From Heliocidaris erythrogramma (taxonomy: Eukaryota > Echinodermata > Echinoidea > Camarodonta > Echinometridae), in NCBI GenBank assembly GCA_025617745.1, contig CM046870.1, positions 8,372,303 through 8,436,302 on the forward strand: a DNA stretch of 64,000 bases, read 5' to 3'. Shown here one piece after another: positions 35,166 through 46,390 of this stretch (position 1 is its first letter; the number at the start of each line of letters is the position of its first letter). Both the position numbers and the translations under genes were made by a program. The notes beneath the pieces are model-generated. The model did no database searches and was not told the DNA's origin. It was given only the letters and a program-made list of their open reading frames with translations.

Positions 35166-35339
35166 TGGATCCCCCACGGAAAATAAAATTGTTTCAAATT
35201 GTGCCTACGAAGACTTGGAAAGCACAAAACAGTGTTACAGAACAACAAACAAGAAACAACAAGGAAAAGAAAAACAGATAAAAGAAAAAGGAACAGGAAA
35301 AATGGACAATGGGAAAGCAGGACAAATCATGACCTTCTC

Positions 35340-35545
35340 CACTCACTGGGGAGCGTTCCAGCCGGGCATCATTTTACAGACGCTCACAGTGCTGATCAAA
35401 CTAAAATGACTCTCAGGTGAAGAGAAGCGATGTAGATAAAATGTCTAGCTCAAGGACATAAGTGCCGTGCTGCGGATCGAACCCACGACCTTCGCATCTC
35501 CAGTCAAGTGTTTAGACCCACTCGACTCCGACACCTCTACGAATA
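35340..35545 (-). mobile_element. tRNA-derived SINE head
   Basis: On the minus strand it reads GAGTCGAGTGGGTCTAAACA (A-box region) and GTGGGTTCGATCCGC (B box), then GCACTTATGTCCTTGAGC. The same head-to-body order occurs at 17263-17505. It is not a foldable tRNA. Confidence 0.6.
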
Positions 35546-35613
35546 ACTAAGTAAGTGTCACATGCACAAGTAAAGTGAGAGGATTAAAGGAAAATGCTAA
35601 TTGACATGTATGG

Positions 35614-36105
35614 TTAAAGGAAAATTCAACCTTGATGGACAGTTTTTCTGAAAGAAAACAGAAAATCAGAGATGCAGATCGGCGAAAGAGTGAACGAAAT
35701 CGGACAAGCAATAATGAATGTTATGAATTTTTGAACGTTAATAATCACTATACATTATGGGGCTTCAAACTGGCCGAGTTAGTAATGTCACTGTGTTGTA
35801 CGGCGGACAACTCTCCTCCCATCTGTTCTAACACAAAAATAACAAAAAAATTTTTTCAAAATGTACACTAAATTTATGACATTTAGCGTACGATAAACGA
35901 GAGCGTTGATCGCTGTAATTACGTCACAATCGACTGACCAAATTGTCAATTTGAGATTTACGCAGAATTAGTGATCTCATTTTTTTTGGAAATGTTCCAA
36001 ACTTTCTTATAACTTGTCCAATTTCTTTCAAACATTTATTATCCTGTGTCTTTTATCTTTCTGCTTTTACACGAATCAAATTATTACAAAGGTTGGATTG
36101 CCCTT
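35614..36105. mobile_element. AAAGG..CAACCTTGATGG TIR element, copy 2
   Basis: The left arm reads aaaggaaaattcaaccttg with cgaaatcggacaagca. The right arm is its inverse with cttgtccaatttctttc and ggttggattgccctt. It is 492 bp and colinear with 23784-24240. Confidence 0.7.
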
Positions 36106-36553
36106 GAGTTGTCTTCTGTTTCATACATAATTCATTATATTTCACTTCATTTCATTTCATTTATTCAGTTTGGAATATTAATAAATGTACAACATATTTA
36201 TATTCAAGTAACATATATGAAAACAGAAATTTATTTTAAAACAGAACGGGAGCTGCAGGATAAGTAAAAAAAAAATCAATGACTGAATTTGAAATTTCAT
36301 AGAATGATTGGTTTTAGCCTAAACTTTTTGCACCAAAGTCTGCTTTCCATAATTTCTTTCCGTTCAGTTATTAACGAAAATAGTAATCTTTATGAATATG
36401 ATTTTAATAAATTACTACAATTAAAAAAATGGTGATTTCCAACAATATCAATGCTGCGGTCTTGATAATAACATGATTCTAAAGGCAGGAGCTAAATTTC
36501 GCAATCTGTTGCTCTGCTGCAGTTCGTTTTTTTTTAAACATCCGCCCGGTCGT

Positions 36554-36774
36554 TTAGGGGCCAGTGTCCCGATAGAAGAAGCGAATGACGCCCTCTTTAT
36601 GAAGTTTTTCCCAGAGTCCTCGTTCGTTGTGTACATCGTGGCATTCGGTCGGAGATTTGTCTGGGTCCACGAAGTGTTCGTCGTAGTAGTGAAGACTGTA
36701 TCGCGGATCGTAGCCGAATCCATAGATGGTTACTTCGTCACATATGTGAACAGCTAGCATAGCCACCAGGGCGC
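36554..36774 (-). CDS. Sialyltransferase (GT29), GM3-synthase/ST3GAL5-like, last coding exon
   Basis: After an acceptor CTCACCAAG at 36775, entering in phase 1, the exon reads 72 full codons to a TAA stop. Residues 1-22 (LVAMLAVHICDEVTIYGFGY) match the block with CDEV..GFGYD found near the C-terminus of ST3GAL5-type enzymes. Residues 27-32, LHYYDE, are sialylmotif III. Residues 45-63 (HDVHNERGLWEKLHKEGVI) correspond to the motif VS region with its catalytic histidine. The VS glutamate alignment is uncertain. These are Golgi type II membrane enzymes that transfer sialic acid from CMP-sialic acid to galactose-containing glycans or lactosylceramide. No motif L or S exon was found to the right on the minus strand, so the gene is partial here or this exon is an orphan. 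Antisense ORFs over it are shadows. Confidence 0.72.
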
Positions 36775-36779
36775 CTTGG

Positions 36780-37525
36780 TGAGGGAGTATGAAAGTAACG
36801 TTTTATAGTTTAGAATCATTATAATGATGGAAATAATAAATGGCTACACAAATCAGAGGAGGATTCATGATTTTTTTTCCTTTTCATATAAAAACTGTTC
36901 AGGGGGGGGGGGGGGGGTGAGGGAGGTCCAATTCCCCCCCCCCCCAAAAAAAGCACAAAATTAGGTTATCAGGGAAAATGGAGGTCCAATTCACAAAAGA
37001 AATCTATGACAAGCCAAAATAAGGGGGTCCGAACTCGCGTCATCCCCCACCCCTGGATTCGCTGTGCTTATCATGAAAAATGTAGGCGCCATTTGCAAAT
37101 TTCGCCATATTTTAAGCCCTATCCAACCTATGAATGTAAAGACTGCAAATTGCTTGTAAATCAATACAATGTATGAACAAACTATTCATTTTGCATTCAG
37201 CTCTTGAACGATATGATGCGTCAATGATGCGTCAGTAACGCACCAGTCGCTGACGCAGGCCTAAGTCAGTAAATGGCGCCTCGTGTACAGCGGGCATTAG
37301 AAACTATTGTAATACTGTAACGAAATGACCGAATGAAATTAAATCATGGAATGCAAACGTACAATCCATTTCTGGGCGACACAATTTTTGTATAATATTC
37401 ATCTATGAAAATAATCGATTCGATTATGCAAGTTGCGCATGGTCTTTGAAGCACCATATAAAAGTATAAAATCGTATAAAGAGAATGCAAAATTAACAGT
37501 GCAAAATTCGGCTGAATTACTAGCG
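36780..37525. other. Non-coding interval with G/C homopolymers
   Basis: G and C runs flank ggtccaattc at 36902-36950, and the phrase 'cctggattcgctgtgc' near 37053 resembles a decayed hAT-like end. I see no gene or matching TIR pair. Confidence 0.45.
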
Positions 37526-37527
37526 CC

Positions 37528-37566
37528 AGCCATGGGCGCAAATCCAAACAGGAATTCTATTCAAGT

Positions 37567-37598
<32 letters not shown>

Positions 37599-37678
37599 AC
37601 ACCTGGATGCAACAATGGGGTGTCCCCCCCCCCTCCACTTGAATAGAATTCCTGTTTGGATTTGCGCCCATGGCGCCA
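37528..37678. repeat. Foldback with 30-G run at the hairpin base
   Basis: The left arm (ccatgggcgcaaatccaaac, gaattctattcaagtg) is followed by 30 consecutive G (37567-37596). After a short loop come a C run and the inverse arm ending in gcgcccatgg. Arms of ~45 bp match almost perfectly outside the homopolymers. Confidence 0.85.
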
Positions 37679-37917
37679 GCACAATTTGCCTTTGGAGTCT
37701 TGATTAGTCTAATGCAATATAAAGCCCAACTCACACGACGCGTTGGTTGAATAGCGTCGAGTACTCCAAATATTGTTAAATCCAATCGAATTCATGCTGC
37801 GGAGAGCATCCGACGCTTGCGATTGGCCTGACAAGCATATACGAAGCTCCATCGTTCCTTTCGCATTTACTGGCTTTGTATACATTGCCCCCACTGGCTG
37901 CTGAACCGGGTAACCGC

Positions 37918-38302
37918 TAGCCTTTTGACAAGGCCCTCGTGACTTGGCTATTTTTCTCGCATGGCGTCAGCATAAATTTGGTATGCAAATTCGCCTTCAT
38001 CTCGAGCTAGCTCGCTCGGCACCCGGCGCCGCGGCCCGTGCAAGCTACATGGAAAGCAAGCCCCGCAGATACCTTTGTGATTGGTCGATAATCCTCGGTA
38101 GGCGTGTTAGCATACGAATGTCAACTCGTGAATAATTCATATCGGACGACGGAAACCCAGGTTCCAAAAGGCCTCGCGACTAAAGTCGCTCGATCGCGCG
38201 TTCACCCGGGCCGTGTTGATTCTTTACGTCGCCGGCTAGTCTCATCTCAGGCACAGCATGACGAGGAAAATAGCCAAGTCACGAGGCCTTGTCAAAAGGC
38301 TA
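37918..38302. mobile_element. TAGCCTTTTGACAAGGCC element with 9-bp target duplication
   Basis: This 385-bp element begins TAGCCTTTTGACAAGGCC and ends with its inverse. The inverted repeats continue to about 40 bp with CGTGACTTGGCTATTTT. A perfect 9-bp direct repeat, GGTAACCGC, flanks it (37909-37917 and 38303-38311). The terminal sequence has the same pattern as the RecQ-carrying element (TAGCCTnTTGnCnAGGCC) and the same duplication length. The interior is GC-richer than its surroundings and has no coding signature. Confidence 0.88.
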
Positions 38303-38544
38303 GGTAACCGCTGTATTAAGCCCCTGTAACCAAATGCAACACAAGTGCAAGTTTTTTTGCTGTTGATGTGCAAGTTTTTTTGCTGTTGATGTGCAGGGAT
38401 GCATTCTGTTATTCAAATATCTAGATATGTTTCATAGACTTTTAAATGTTTTTTGAAATATTTTTTTCAAACCTCCTAAGCTCCACCCTAAAAAAAAGCT
38501 CCAGATCTTATTCCTGCAACTCGGACATCATCTGTCAGTCATCA

Positions 38545-38780
38545 CACTTAGAAATAAAGGTACAATTTGGCACCCTTCAAACGCAACACTGGCAGCACCT
38601 TTCTGGGTGCAACTTTGCACCCTAAGAAGCTTTTTGCACCTTTAAGGGACGGTGCAGTTAGCTACAATTTGCACCTTAAAGGGTGCAGAGTTGTACCCTT
38701 CAGAAAAGGTACAAATTTGCACCCTTTTGGATGCAAACGTTTCTGCACCCTTAAAGGTGCAAAGTTGCATCTTTTTAGTG
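38545..38780. mobile_element. CACT-ended MITE with iterated gggtgcaa motifs
   Basis: It begins CACTTAGAAATAAAGGTAC, and the right end inverts to CACTAAAAAGATGCAAC. The 236-bp interior is made almost entirely of gggtgcaaa, ttgcaccctt and aaggtgcaaa words in both orientations. Similar words fill 33647-34737. Confidence 0.65.
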
Positions 38781-38946
38781 GTAGTTCCCACATGGACGAT
38801 TGAAGAGTTTTCTGATTTGTGTTTATAAACAAATTATAATGTGTTCTATAATTTAAATATTTTGTAAACGCTCCGAGCCTTATGGGAAGGGCGTACTAAA
38901 TGCTTATTGTATTGTATTGTAAACGGGCATTAAAGGGTGCAAACAA

Positions 38947-39713
38947 CCCCGATAGCAGAAAGTGGTAAAAATTACGTGATATTTACGTCGTGGTTTTCGT
39001 CTTTTTTACGTCCTGTAATTACGTCAATAAGACGACAACTTGCACCAACGCAAGACGTCAAGAGGACGTCTTATTTTGACGTCATCTGTACACTGTAAAA
39101 ACTGAAGTGCTGTATATAGCACTTTTTGAGGGCATGCATTGGGACTGCACTAAGAGTGCTATTGAATGCACACAGCGTTCTATTTCAGCACTTTCACGGG
39201 AGCTGGACCGGCTCCTTAAACTGCTAAACATTCATTAAAAAAATGATTTGGGCGAGCTTCGAACCAGGGTCCGCAGGCTGATCGAGAATTGCTGGCATTA
39301 CCGCTAGACTAACTTACATTGTACGATTTAGAGCAGATCATATTGTTACATAGTGAATTTACGACACCACATAGTTCATGTTATCTACTTGACTCCCATG
39401 ACTAAACTGGATTGCAAGAAGCATTCGTTAGTCCATCGGTAACGTCAATCAGCGGAACCTGGTTCGAGGCTCGCCACGGTCACTACAAGTGCTATAAACA
39501 GCATTTCAGGTGCAGTCACTATACATGCCCCTAAAAGTAGCACTTTAGTTTTTACAGTGTACAAGACGTAGAGATGACGTCAAAATAAGACGTCCTCTTG
39601 ACGTCTTGCGTTGGTGCAAGTTGTCGTCCTATTGACGTAATTACAGGACGTAAAAAAGACGAAAACCGCGACGTAAATATCACGTCATTTTTAACACTTT
39701 CTGCTATCAGGGA
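38947..39713. mobile_element. Hairpin element of ~145-bp arms rich in GACGTC, split by a CACTG MITE
   Basis: The left arm starts CCCCGATAGCAGAAAGTG and the right arm inverts to CCCTGATAGCAGAAAGTG. The arms stay nearly identical for about 145 bp and contain many gacgtc/acgtc words. Without the 469-bp insert at 39091-39559 the two arms would be almost contiguous, so the original element was nearly a perfect hairpin of about 300 bp. Confidence 0.85.
39091..39559. mobile_element. CACTGTAAAAACTG MITE with tRNA-like core, nested
   Basis: It begins CACTGTAAAAACTGAAGTGC and ends with the inverse of CACTGTAAAAACTAAAGTGC, flanked by TA on both sides. The words agtgctataaa/tagcactt repeat near both ends. 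The centre includes a tRNA-like stretch on the minus strand (TAGTCTAGCGGTAATGCC and CTGGTTCGAAGC). Confidence 0.8.
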
Positions 39714-39720
39714 AGAGGAA

Positions 39721-39806
39721 TGAAGACGTAGAGATTACGTCAAAATAAGACGTCCTCTTGACGTCTTGCGTTGGTGCAAGTTGTCGTCTTCTTGACGTAA
39801 TTCAAA
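39721..39806. repeat. Third partial arm of the GACGTC hairpin element
   Basis: This is a direct copy of part of the right arm of 38947-39713 (gaagacgtagagattacgtc, then cttgcgttggtgcaagttgt), ending before the terminal sequence. It implies a tandem or broken second copy. Confidence 0.75.
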
Positions 39807-40582
39807 ATAGAATTACATGCTTTCAAACAATACATCTTCATTACCATTCTTTTCCTGATGTTGCTACATAGCAACCACTATGTAGGTATTGTATGGTCTG
39901 TTAGAACAGAATGTCATCTCTGGCAAAGCTACATACCACTGTCTCTCCTTAGTTCAATAATGACTGACAGATGATGTCACCGGCAGGAATGAGACCTGGA
40001 GCATTTTTTAAGGTGGAGCTTAGCATGTTTGAGAAAATGATTTCAACAAATATTTAAAAATCTATGAAACATATTTGCATTTCGGTTGCAGGGACCTTTA
40101 AACCTAGGGCGTTATGACAGATGGCGTTTGTCATGCAAACCACACATGCGCAGTGCTGACAATATCCCGATTGGGTCGACAAGTGTTTGTCTTTTTGCAT
40201 TGAAAATGTACACAGGTATTACAAAAAATCCTCGAGTTTGAGTATAAATTAACTGACATGTATGAAAAGATACCATCATGATTTATTGAGACAATTGGTT
40301 GCATTTTCAAAATTTGGTTTATGGCATGCAATCCAAAATTTAAGCATTTTATTCATAAGCCGTAGTATTTCAATACGGCCCGGAAGTGAAGTTAACGAAG
40401 ATGCGGACCATTTCCATGCATAATATTTTTTAAATATTTGTTGTGCTCTTCGTCGAAAATTGCATATTTGAGGTAGCGAGAATTCAATATTCATCGGGTT
40501 AAGATGCTCTCGTTTTGCGCTCGAAATCTCAGTTTCTGCTCTGCTCAAAACAAAAATCAAGTCTTTAAAGGATGACACTGTA

Positions 40583-43500
40583 GTCCAGTAGACGGTACCA
40601 TATACCATGTACATGACCTGGAAAAGTTGTTAAGTACAAGGTTTTTTGGTTGATTTGTGTTCTAGATGGGTATTGAAGTAAATTCAGCTTGGTTGCCACG
40701 TTGGCAACCTTGAGGAATTTTTTTAATTAGCCTAATTAGCATAATCATCTAATTAGCATATGTGCAATAAGTAATATGTTGCTGATCTTAATCCAGAAAG
40801 GCTGAAACATGAATAATACAACCTTTCTAGGGGCTTTTATGACGAGGAATTCATTTATGACATCGATTTGTATTTTTAAGTAATGCAATTGACATAAATA
40901 GCATAATTAGCATAATGAGCTAATTAGCATATGTGCACTTTATGGCATTCTTTGTCATTGTTTATCCAGAAAGCACGAAAACATAAAAAATACAACTTTT
41001 CTAGGGATTTCTGTGACGAGGAATTCAGTTATGACACCAGTTTTTAATTTCAAGTAACGCAATTGACGTAATTAGAATAATAAGCATAATGAGCTAATAA
41101 TGAGCTAATTAGCATATGAACAATATATGGAACTCTTTGCCATTGCTTATCCAGAAAGCCTGAAAACATAAATAATACAACTTTTCCAGGGTTTTCTGTG
41201 ATGAGGAATTCATTTATAACACCATTTTTTATTTCTGAGTAATGCAATTGACGTAATTGGCATAATTAGCATATATGCAACAATAATAATATGATAATAA
41301 TAATAATTCATAAAGTACAGAAATTATGTATTACTGGGCGTTTCAAAAAAAGGAAACCCAACTTTGCAAAATTCCTGTAAATGAACTATATGTTTACCGA
41401 CAATGAAATCCATACCATAAGAAAGAGCAATTCATATTTCCAATGGTAAGTTGTTAAGGTTCCAGGGTCATGCATCATTGAACAACATTTTGTGCAAATA
41501 TCTATGGGGTTCACTTCCTTGTAAAACACAATAGGCATGATGTTAACGAGATGACTTTTGTGAAATGGCCTGGTTGCTCCAATTCCCATTGCGCATAATT
41601 TTATTTTTCAAATTTGTGTTAATGAGATGTTATTCACCCGTGATTCAGGATTTTTGCTTTATAAAACCCTTTTCAGATAAAAATCATTTTGTAAAGAAGA
41701 CAGTCTCGGTGAAGGGTACATGCCAAAAAACCAGTTCGAACCAAAAGGATTGCAATATCACTAAGAATTGCAAATCAAAAACAAAGAGTATAAATAAGGA
41801 AAATCAGAAACTCATGCGTGTGATTGAAGATTTTACTTTGCTGATTTTCAAAATTTCAACTTTAGTTGAAAATTGACGGAGACCCCTGCAGCACTCAAGA
41901 CAAACGAAGATGTTTTCTGTGTTCTCGGAAGATCTCATTTCCTCTTGGTCATAAGTGTATGACTAACAACTCGTTCCGTGCTTTGCGAAGTTCATAAGAC
42001 CCTTTGTTAAGGCGTAAAATTAATCATTATGAGATTTGCTTAATAACGGATGGCCATAAACAGATAAAGAGCTACCAAGCTAGTTGACAAAGAAGTCATT
42101 CAACCCAAACCATGCCTATTGCGTTTTACAAGAAAGTGAACCAACTGGAATTTTGCACAGAATTTTGAAGACAATGGTGTTCAAAGGTTTTGGACCCGCT
42201 GCAGTCGTCCTATTTGAGAGTCAGGGAGTCCATGCAATAACCCATTACAATAATCTTGCTAGTGATGCATGCAAGAGCAATTGTTTTCATACTATCCTGA
42301 TCAATATATTTTCTAATATGTCTGATATTATATAAAATGCAATATGATGATATACATACATTCATAATGTGTGCTTCCATATTCAAATGACTGTAAAAAT
42401 GCACTACCAGATTTCTAGCATTCATGGATGGTTTTATGAACAGAACCTCCAACAAATATACAATCAAAATTAAGTTTGGATACCTGTTTAGATGTGCCAA
42501 TGAGCAACAATTCAGTTTTACTGTCATTTAGCATGAGTTTGTTTTGCAGCATCCATTCACGTATATAACTGACACATGCTTCTATGAGCGAGACGCTTTG
42601 CTCTTAAGCATATACACAGGGTCTAAATGACAAGTAAATCTGTATGTCATCGGCGTAGCAGTGGCATTATATTCCAGGAAACTTATTGTGGACCTTTGTA
42701 AAGAGATTACCTGTGTACAGAGTAAATAACAGAGGGCCCAACCGAGAACCTTGTGGGACCCCGAAGGGCTCTAGAAAATAATCAGAGACAGCATCATCAA
42801 TCTTGATCTTTTGATGTCTACCTGTCAATGACTCAATCCATCTGAGAGCATCATCAATGTCAAAGCAGATCTTCAGCGTTTCCAGTAATAAAAAAAGCAA
42901 GACTGATCTATGGTATCAAATACGCTATATAGGAGCATCATGTAGACTTCTTTGTCATTGTTTATCTAGAAAGCCTGAAAACACCTTTTAAAGACAACAA
43001 ATTAGTGCAAAGATATTCCATGCAGATGTAGTATAATTAGCCCAGTTAACATAATAAGTAAATTCGCATATTTGCATTTATTAATATAGTTAATCCAGAA
43101 AATTCTGGGATGACAGATTTAATGTGTATACATTTTCATTCTGACCAACCATGTTGACACGAATAATAATCACCCTTATTAGCGTAATTAGCATATTAAT
43201 CAGGCAATTGCCTAGTGGCCTCTTGAATTTCTCTCTGACAGGACAGAATACGTAGGTATTCATTTGTAATTTCCCACTGTACCAGTGATAAGAGACTGAA
43301 CAGTCATGACAGAGACCAGTAAGTTATTAAATATATAAAGAAAATGTTTGGGTCGACTGAAAGATGGTAATGATGGTAAAGTATATTTAGAGTTTTGTTC
43401 TTTTCTTCTTTTTCTTCTTTGAGTTTATAGGTGTTTGGGACAGAATTAAGAGAATTTGTTGTATACATGTATTGTCTGGGCATATTAGTACATGACAGTC

Positions 43501-44338
43501 TAAGGTATAGTGCTTCTACTCAGATGCATATAGGTAATGAATTTACAAAGTTAAAATCCTTTGCCACATTAAACATGGTTGCCCTCTGAGGTAAATATTG
43601 GTCGTTATAAAAATGTAAACACATTAAATCAGTCATCCCAGAATTTTCTGGATTAACTATATCAATAAAAGCAAATATGAAAATTCATTTATTACAATCT
43701 GTATGTTAATTAGGTTAATTGTATGATTTACATGGAACATCTTCTCATAAACTAATTTGTTGTCTTTAAAAAGTGTTTTAAAATGTTGCATTGCACCATT
43801 TTTAGGCTTTTTAGATAATGACAAAGAAGTCTACATATTGCACAGATGCTAATAATGTTATTTGTGAGAATTGCATTACTTAAAAATGAAAAATTGCGTC
43901 ATAAATGAAATCCTCATCATAGAAAACCCTAGAAGAGTTGAATTATTTATGTTTTCAGGTTTTCTGGATAAACAATGACAAAGAAGTCCATATATTGCAC
44001 ATATGCTAATTAGCTCATTATGCTAATTATGCTATTTATGTCAATTGCATTACTTAAAAATACAAATTGATGTCATAAATGAATTCCTCGTCATAAAAGC
44101 CCCTAGAAAAGTTGTATTATTCATGTTTTCAGCCTTTCTGGATTAAGATTAGCAACATATTACTTATTGCACATATGCTAATTAGATGATTATGCTAATT
44201 AGGCTAATTAAACAAATTCCTCAAGGTTGCCAAGGTGGCAACCAAGCTGAATTTACCCCAATACCCATCTAGAATAGGAATCGACAAAAAAACCTTGTAC
44301 TTAACAACTTTTCCAGGTCTGAAAAACTTCTACTGGAC
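40583..44338. mobile_element. Large foldback element 1, ~178-bp units in both arms
   Basis: The outer ends are inverted (gtccagtag, then cctggaaaagttgttaagta, with the reverse at 44290-44338). In the left arm the word atccagaaag recurs at about 40790, 40971 and 41150, so units are ~178 bp. They carry taattagcataat and gacgaggaattc. The right arm (43620-44338) carries the inverted units. Another left-orientation unit at 42950-43150 shows that 41290-42940, including a LINE fragment, was inserted into the left arm. It resembles foldback (FB/TU-type) elements in design. No ORF of its own was recognised. Confidence 0.8.
42220..42960 (-). pseudogene. CR1-like LINE reverse transcriptase fragment
   Basis: In changing frames on the minus strand the order of RT motifs is normal: an AFDTIDQS-like segment, WIESLTGRHQKIKIDD, the FGVPQGSRLGPLLFTLYT block (motif 4-like), the CYADDIQIYLSF catalytic YADD box, SLIEACVSYIREWMLQNKL, and a C-terminal NARNLVVHFYSHLNMEAHI. 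This order and the GVPQGS...LGPLLF and YADD motifs identify a non-LTR RT of the CR1/jockey-like clades. Stops and frameshifts break it, the endonuclease is absent, and no 3' tail is attached. It sits inside foldback element 1. Confidence 0.85.
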
Positions 44339-44781
44339 AACTGAGAAGAGTTGGTGTGATGGACGCTTAGTAAATTAACGCCCTCATTTGCTGACGGTAA
44401 GACCGCGTCAGTGACTAGTGCGGTCTTTTGCGAGCCATGAAAGAGTGATAGCGTTCCAAGAGTGATTGCAAAATGAACAGCGCAAACAATATTTTCAATA
44501 ATTGGCGATTGGCGTATGGGTTAGTTGCCTTCACAGGCTCGATTAGTGCATGTACTGACGCAGTTGAAATGACGCCTCGTGCGAACCGGGATTTAGAAAT
44601 ACATTTCCTTTTCTTTTTTTTTTTTTTTTTTTTTTACCTGTGGTAGGCCTTGGTTTCTTTCCATCCAAGTACCGTGAATGGACGTAACGAAAAAAATCTG
44701 GATGTATTATTTTCAGCTTTCCTGGTGAAATACGCGGTCTATTGAAATACCTAGAAGAGGGTAAAAAAGAGAATTGAAATC

Positions 44782-44924
44782 AGGGTCCTGTTTCATAAAA
44801 CTTGTCATCAATGACAAGTTGCAATAACTGCTATAAACTACTGAAATCCTTGAATCTGATTGGCTGAGAGCAAATTTGTCGGTGAAAGTCACCGTCAAGA
44901 CACTTGATGAAACGCCCCCCCCCC
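44782..44924. mobile_element. GTTTCATAAA palindromic element, relative of 32561-32927
   Basis: The left end is CAGGGTCCTGTTTCATAAAA, and the right end is CACTTGATGAAACGC followed by a C run. The interior ctgattggctgagagcaaat matches the inverse of the element pair at 32561-32927, so the two subfamilies share one body with different left ends. Confidence 0.75.
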
Positions 44925-45521
44925 AAGATGGAGATCATAAGATTTAAACAAAGAAACAAGATTATTCCCCCACTTGCTATTATTACAAAGACCGTTTACT
45001 ACGAAAACAAAATGTACCTATAGTCGTGCTGATCTCCTAAATATGGCTACAGCCGACTAGACCGATTTTTCTGAACCTTTTGGTAATTTCTCCCTTTTCT
45101 GTATTTTAAAAATGTATTTCTTTGTTTTGTCGGTCTCGTTGGCTGTTGGCATACTAAAGTGAGTCCTCAAAATATAAACATTTTACAAATGTGGTATAAC
45201 TGCATAGATAAAATCATCAAGAAATACAAAAGCAAAGAAAATTTAATGAGTAATTATACATCCGGGTTCCGGGATGTAAATTATTTTTACTTCTGGTTTG
45301 CTTATATGACTCCACTTTTGGAGGGAAAAACAACAGATCATCGTAGAATATCTGAGAAATTTTGCTCTGGTAGCCATCGAAATCAAATAATTATGATGAG
45401 TTTAAAAGGTTCAACAAAGCTGTGATAGAGCTTAACCGAATAGATAAAGGTTTAGATTATGACCCTATACTTTATGTTGTAAATTTTTGATAACAATGTG
45501 CTAGCAGAAGTAGAAGTAGTA

Positions 45522-45763
45522 CCATCATTTGCAAAAGTTTAAGACCACATTAGGATTTCAATAATTTGGAATACTTTCTTTTGTCTGGTTGAATGATTAC
45601 ATAACATGTTTACTACAGTGATCAGTACAACATAGTTCAAGTATGATACATAGGTTGTGCCATGAAAATAATTGTATGTCAAGAAAAATAATGTTTTATT
45701 TTTTTTTCTTTCATTGACTTATTGCATTTTGGAATAGTGGTCTTAAACTTTTGCAAATGATGG
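45522..45763. mobile_element. Tc1/mariner-type MITE, 242 bp
   Basis: The ends are an inverted pair starting CCATCATTTGCAAAAGTTTA, with TA on both flanks (45520-45521 and 45764-45765). It is non-coding. The TA duplication and ~27-bp ends fit a mariner-type deletion derivative. Confidence 0.85.
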
Positions 45764-46277
45764 TAGTAGTAGTAGTAGTAGTAGTGGTAGTACTAACAAT
45801 TATGATAATATTAATAACAATGAACATAATAATAGTAGTAGTAATTATGATTATAGAAAAAGACATAAGAACAATAATAATATAATAACGATTACAATGA
45901 TGATGATAGAAATGATGATAAAAATAATAATAACAATAATAACAACAAGACACTTGGACAGTAGAACAATATAATGGGCCAACGTAGACTCCCCTCCCCC
46001 CCCCCCCCCCCTTAGGCACAATTTTTCGTGATGTTTTCCTCGTAGCTAGGACCCTCGGCTATCAGAATCTGCCTGTTTGCCATAGAGTTAGTGGTGGGTG
46101 TGGCCACCAGGGCCGTTACCATGGCAACGCATCAAGGAAATATAGCAATTTACTAAAATACCTAATATTTCTAATTCAGAAATTTGAAAAATGACTGGTA
46201 AGCATCTAAATATATGTATTTTGAGTTTCCTGATTGATTGAAACCAAAGTCTAGGTCATTTGAAGTCACGGTCATAA

Positions 46278-46390
46278 TAATAATAATAATAATAATAATA
46301 ATAGTGGCTACTTGTATAGCGCGCAGGTCCGCCTTTCGACGCTCATGGCGCTGTATAGATAGGTATATATTATTACCCCGGTCATTGGAT
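46278..46390 (-). mobile_element. SINE fragment with (TAA)n
   Basis: (AAT)n followed by tggctacttgtatagcgcgc, cgctcatggcgct and attattaccccggtcatt is the tail module of the SINE at 17263-17505. It sits inside a left-arm unit of foldback element 2. Confidence 0.65.

Noticed and set aside
40276..40614. 112-codon minus-strand ORF considered as the sialyltransferase exon preceding 36774-36554
   Set aside because: It contains an LNP-xx-I phrase like GM3 synthase, but the rest does not align, no good donor closes it in the right phase, and it ends near the border of a repeat element. Left unassigned.
45159..45425. 88-codon plus-strand ORF
   Set aside because: No motif recognised and surrounded by repeat sequence. 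The length is expected by chance in AT-rich DNA.
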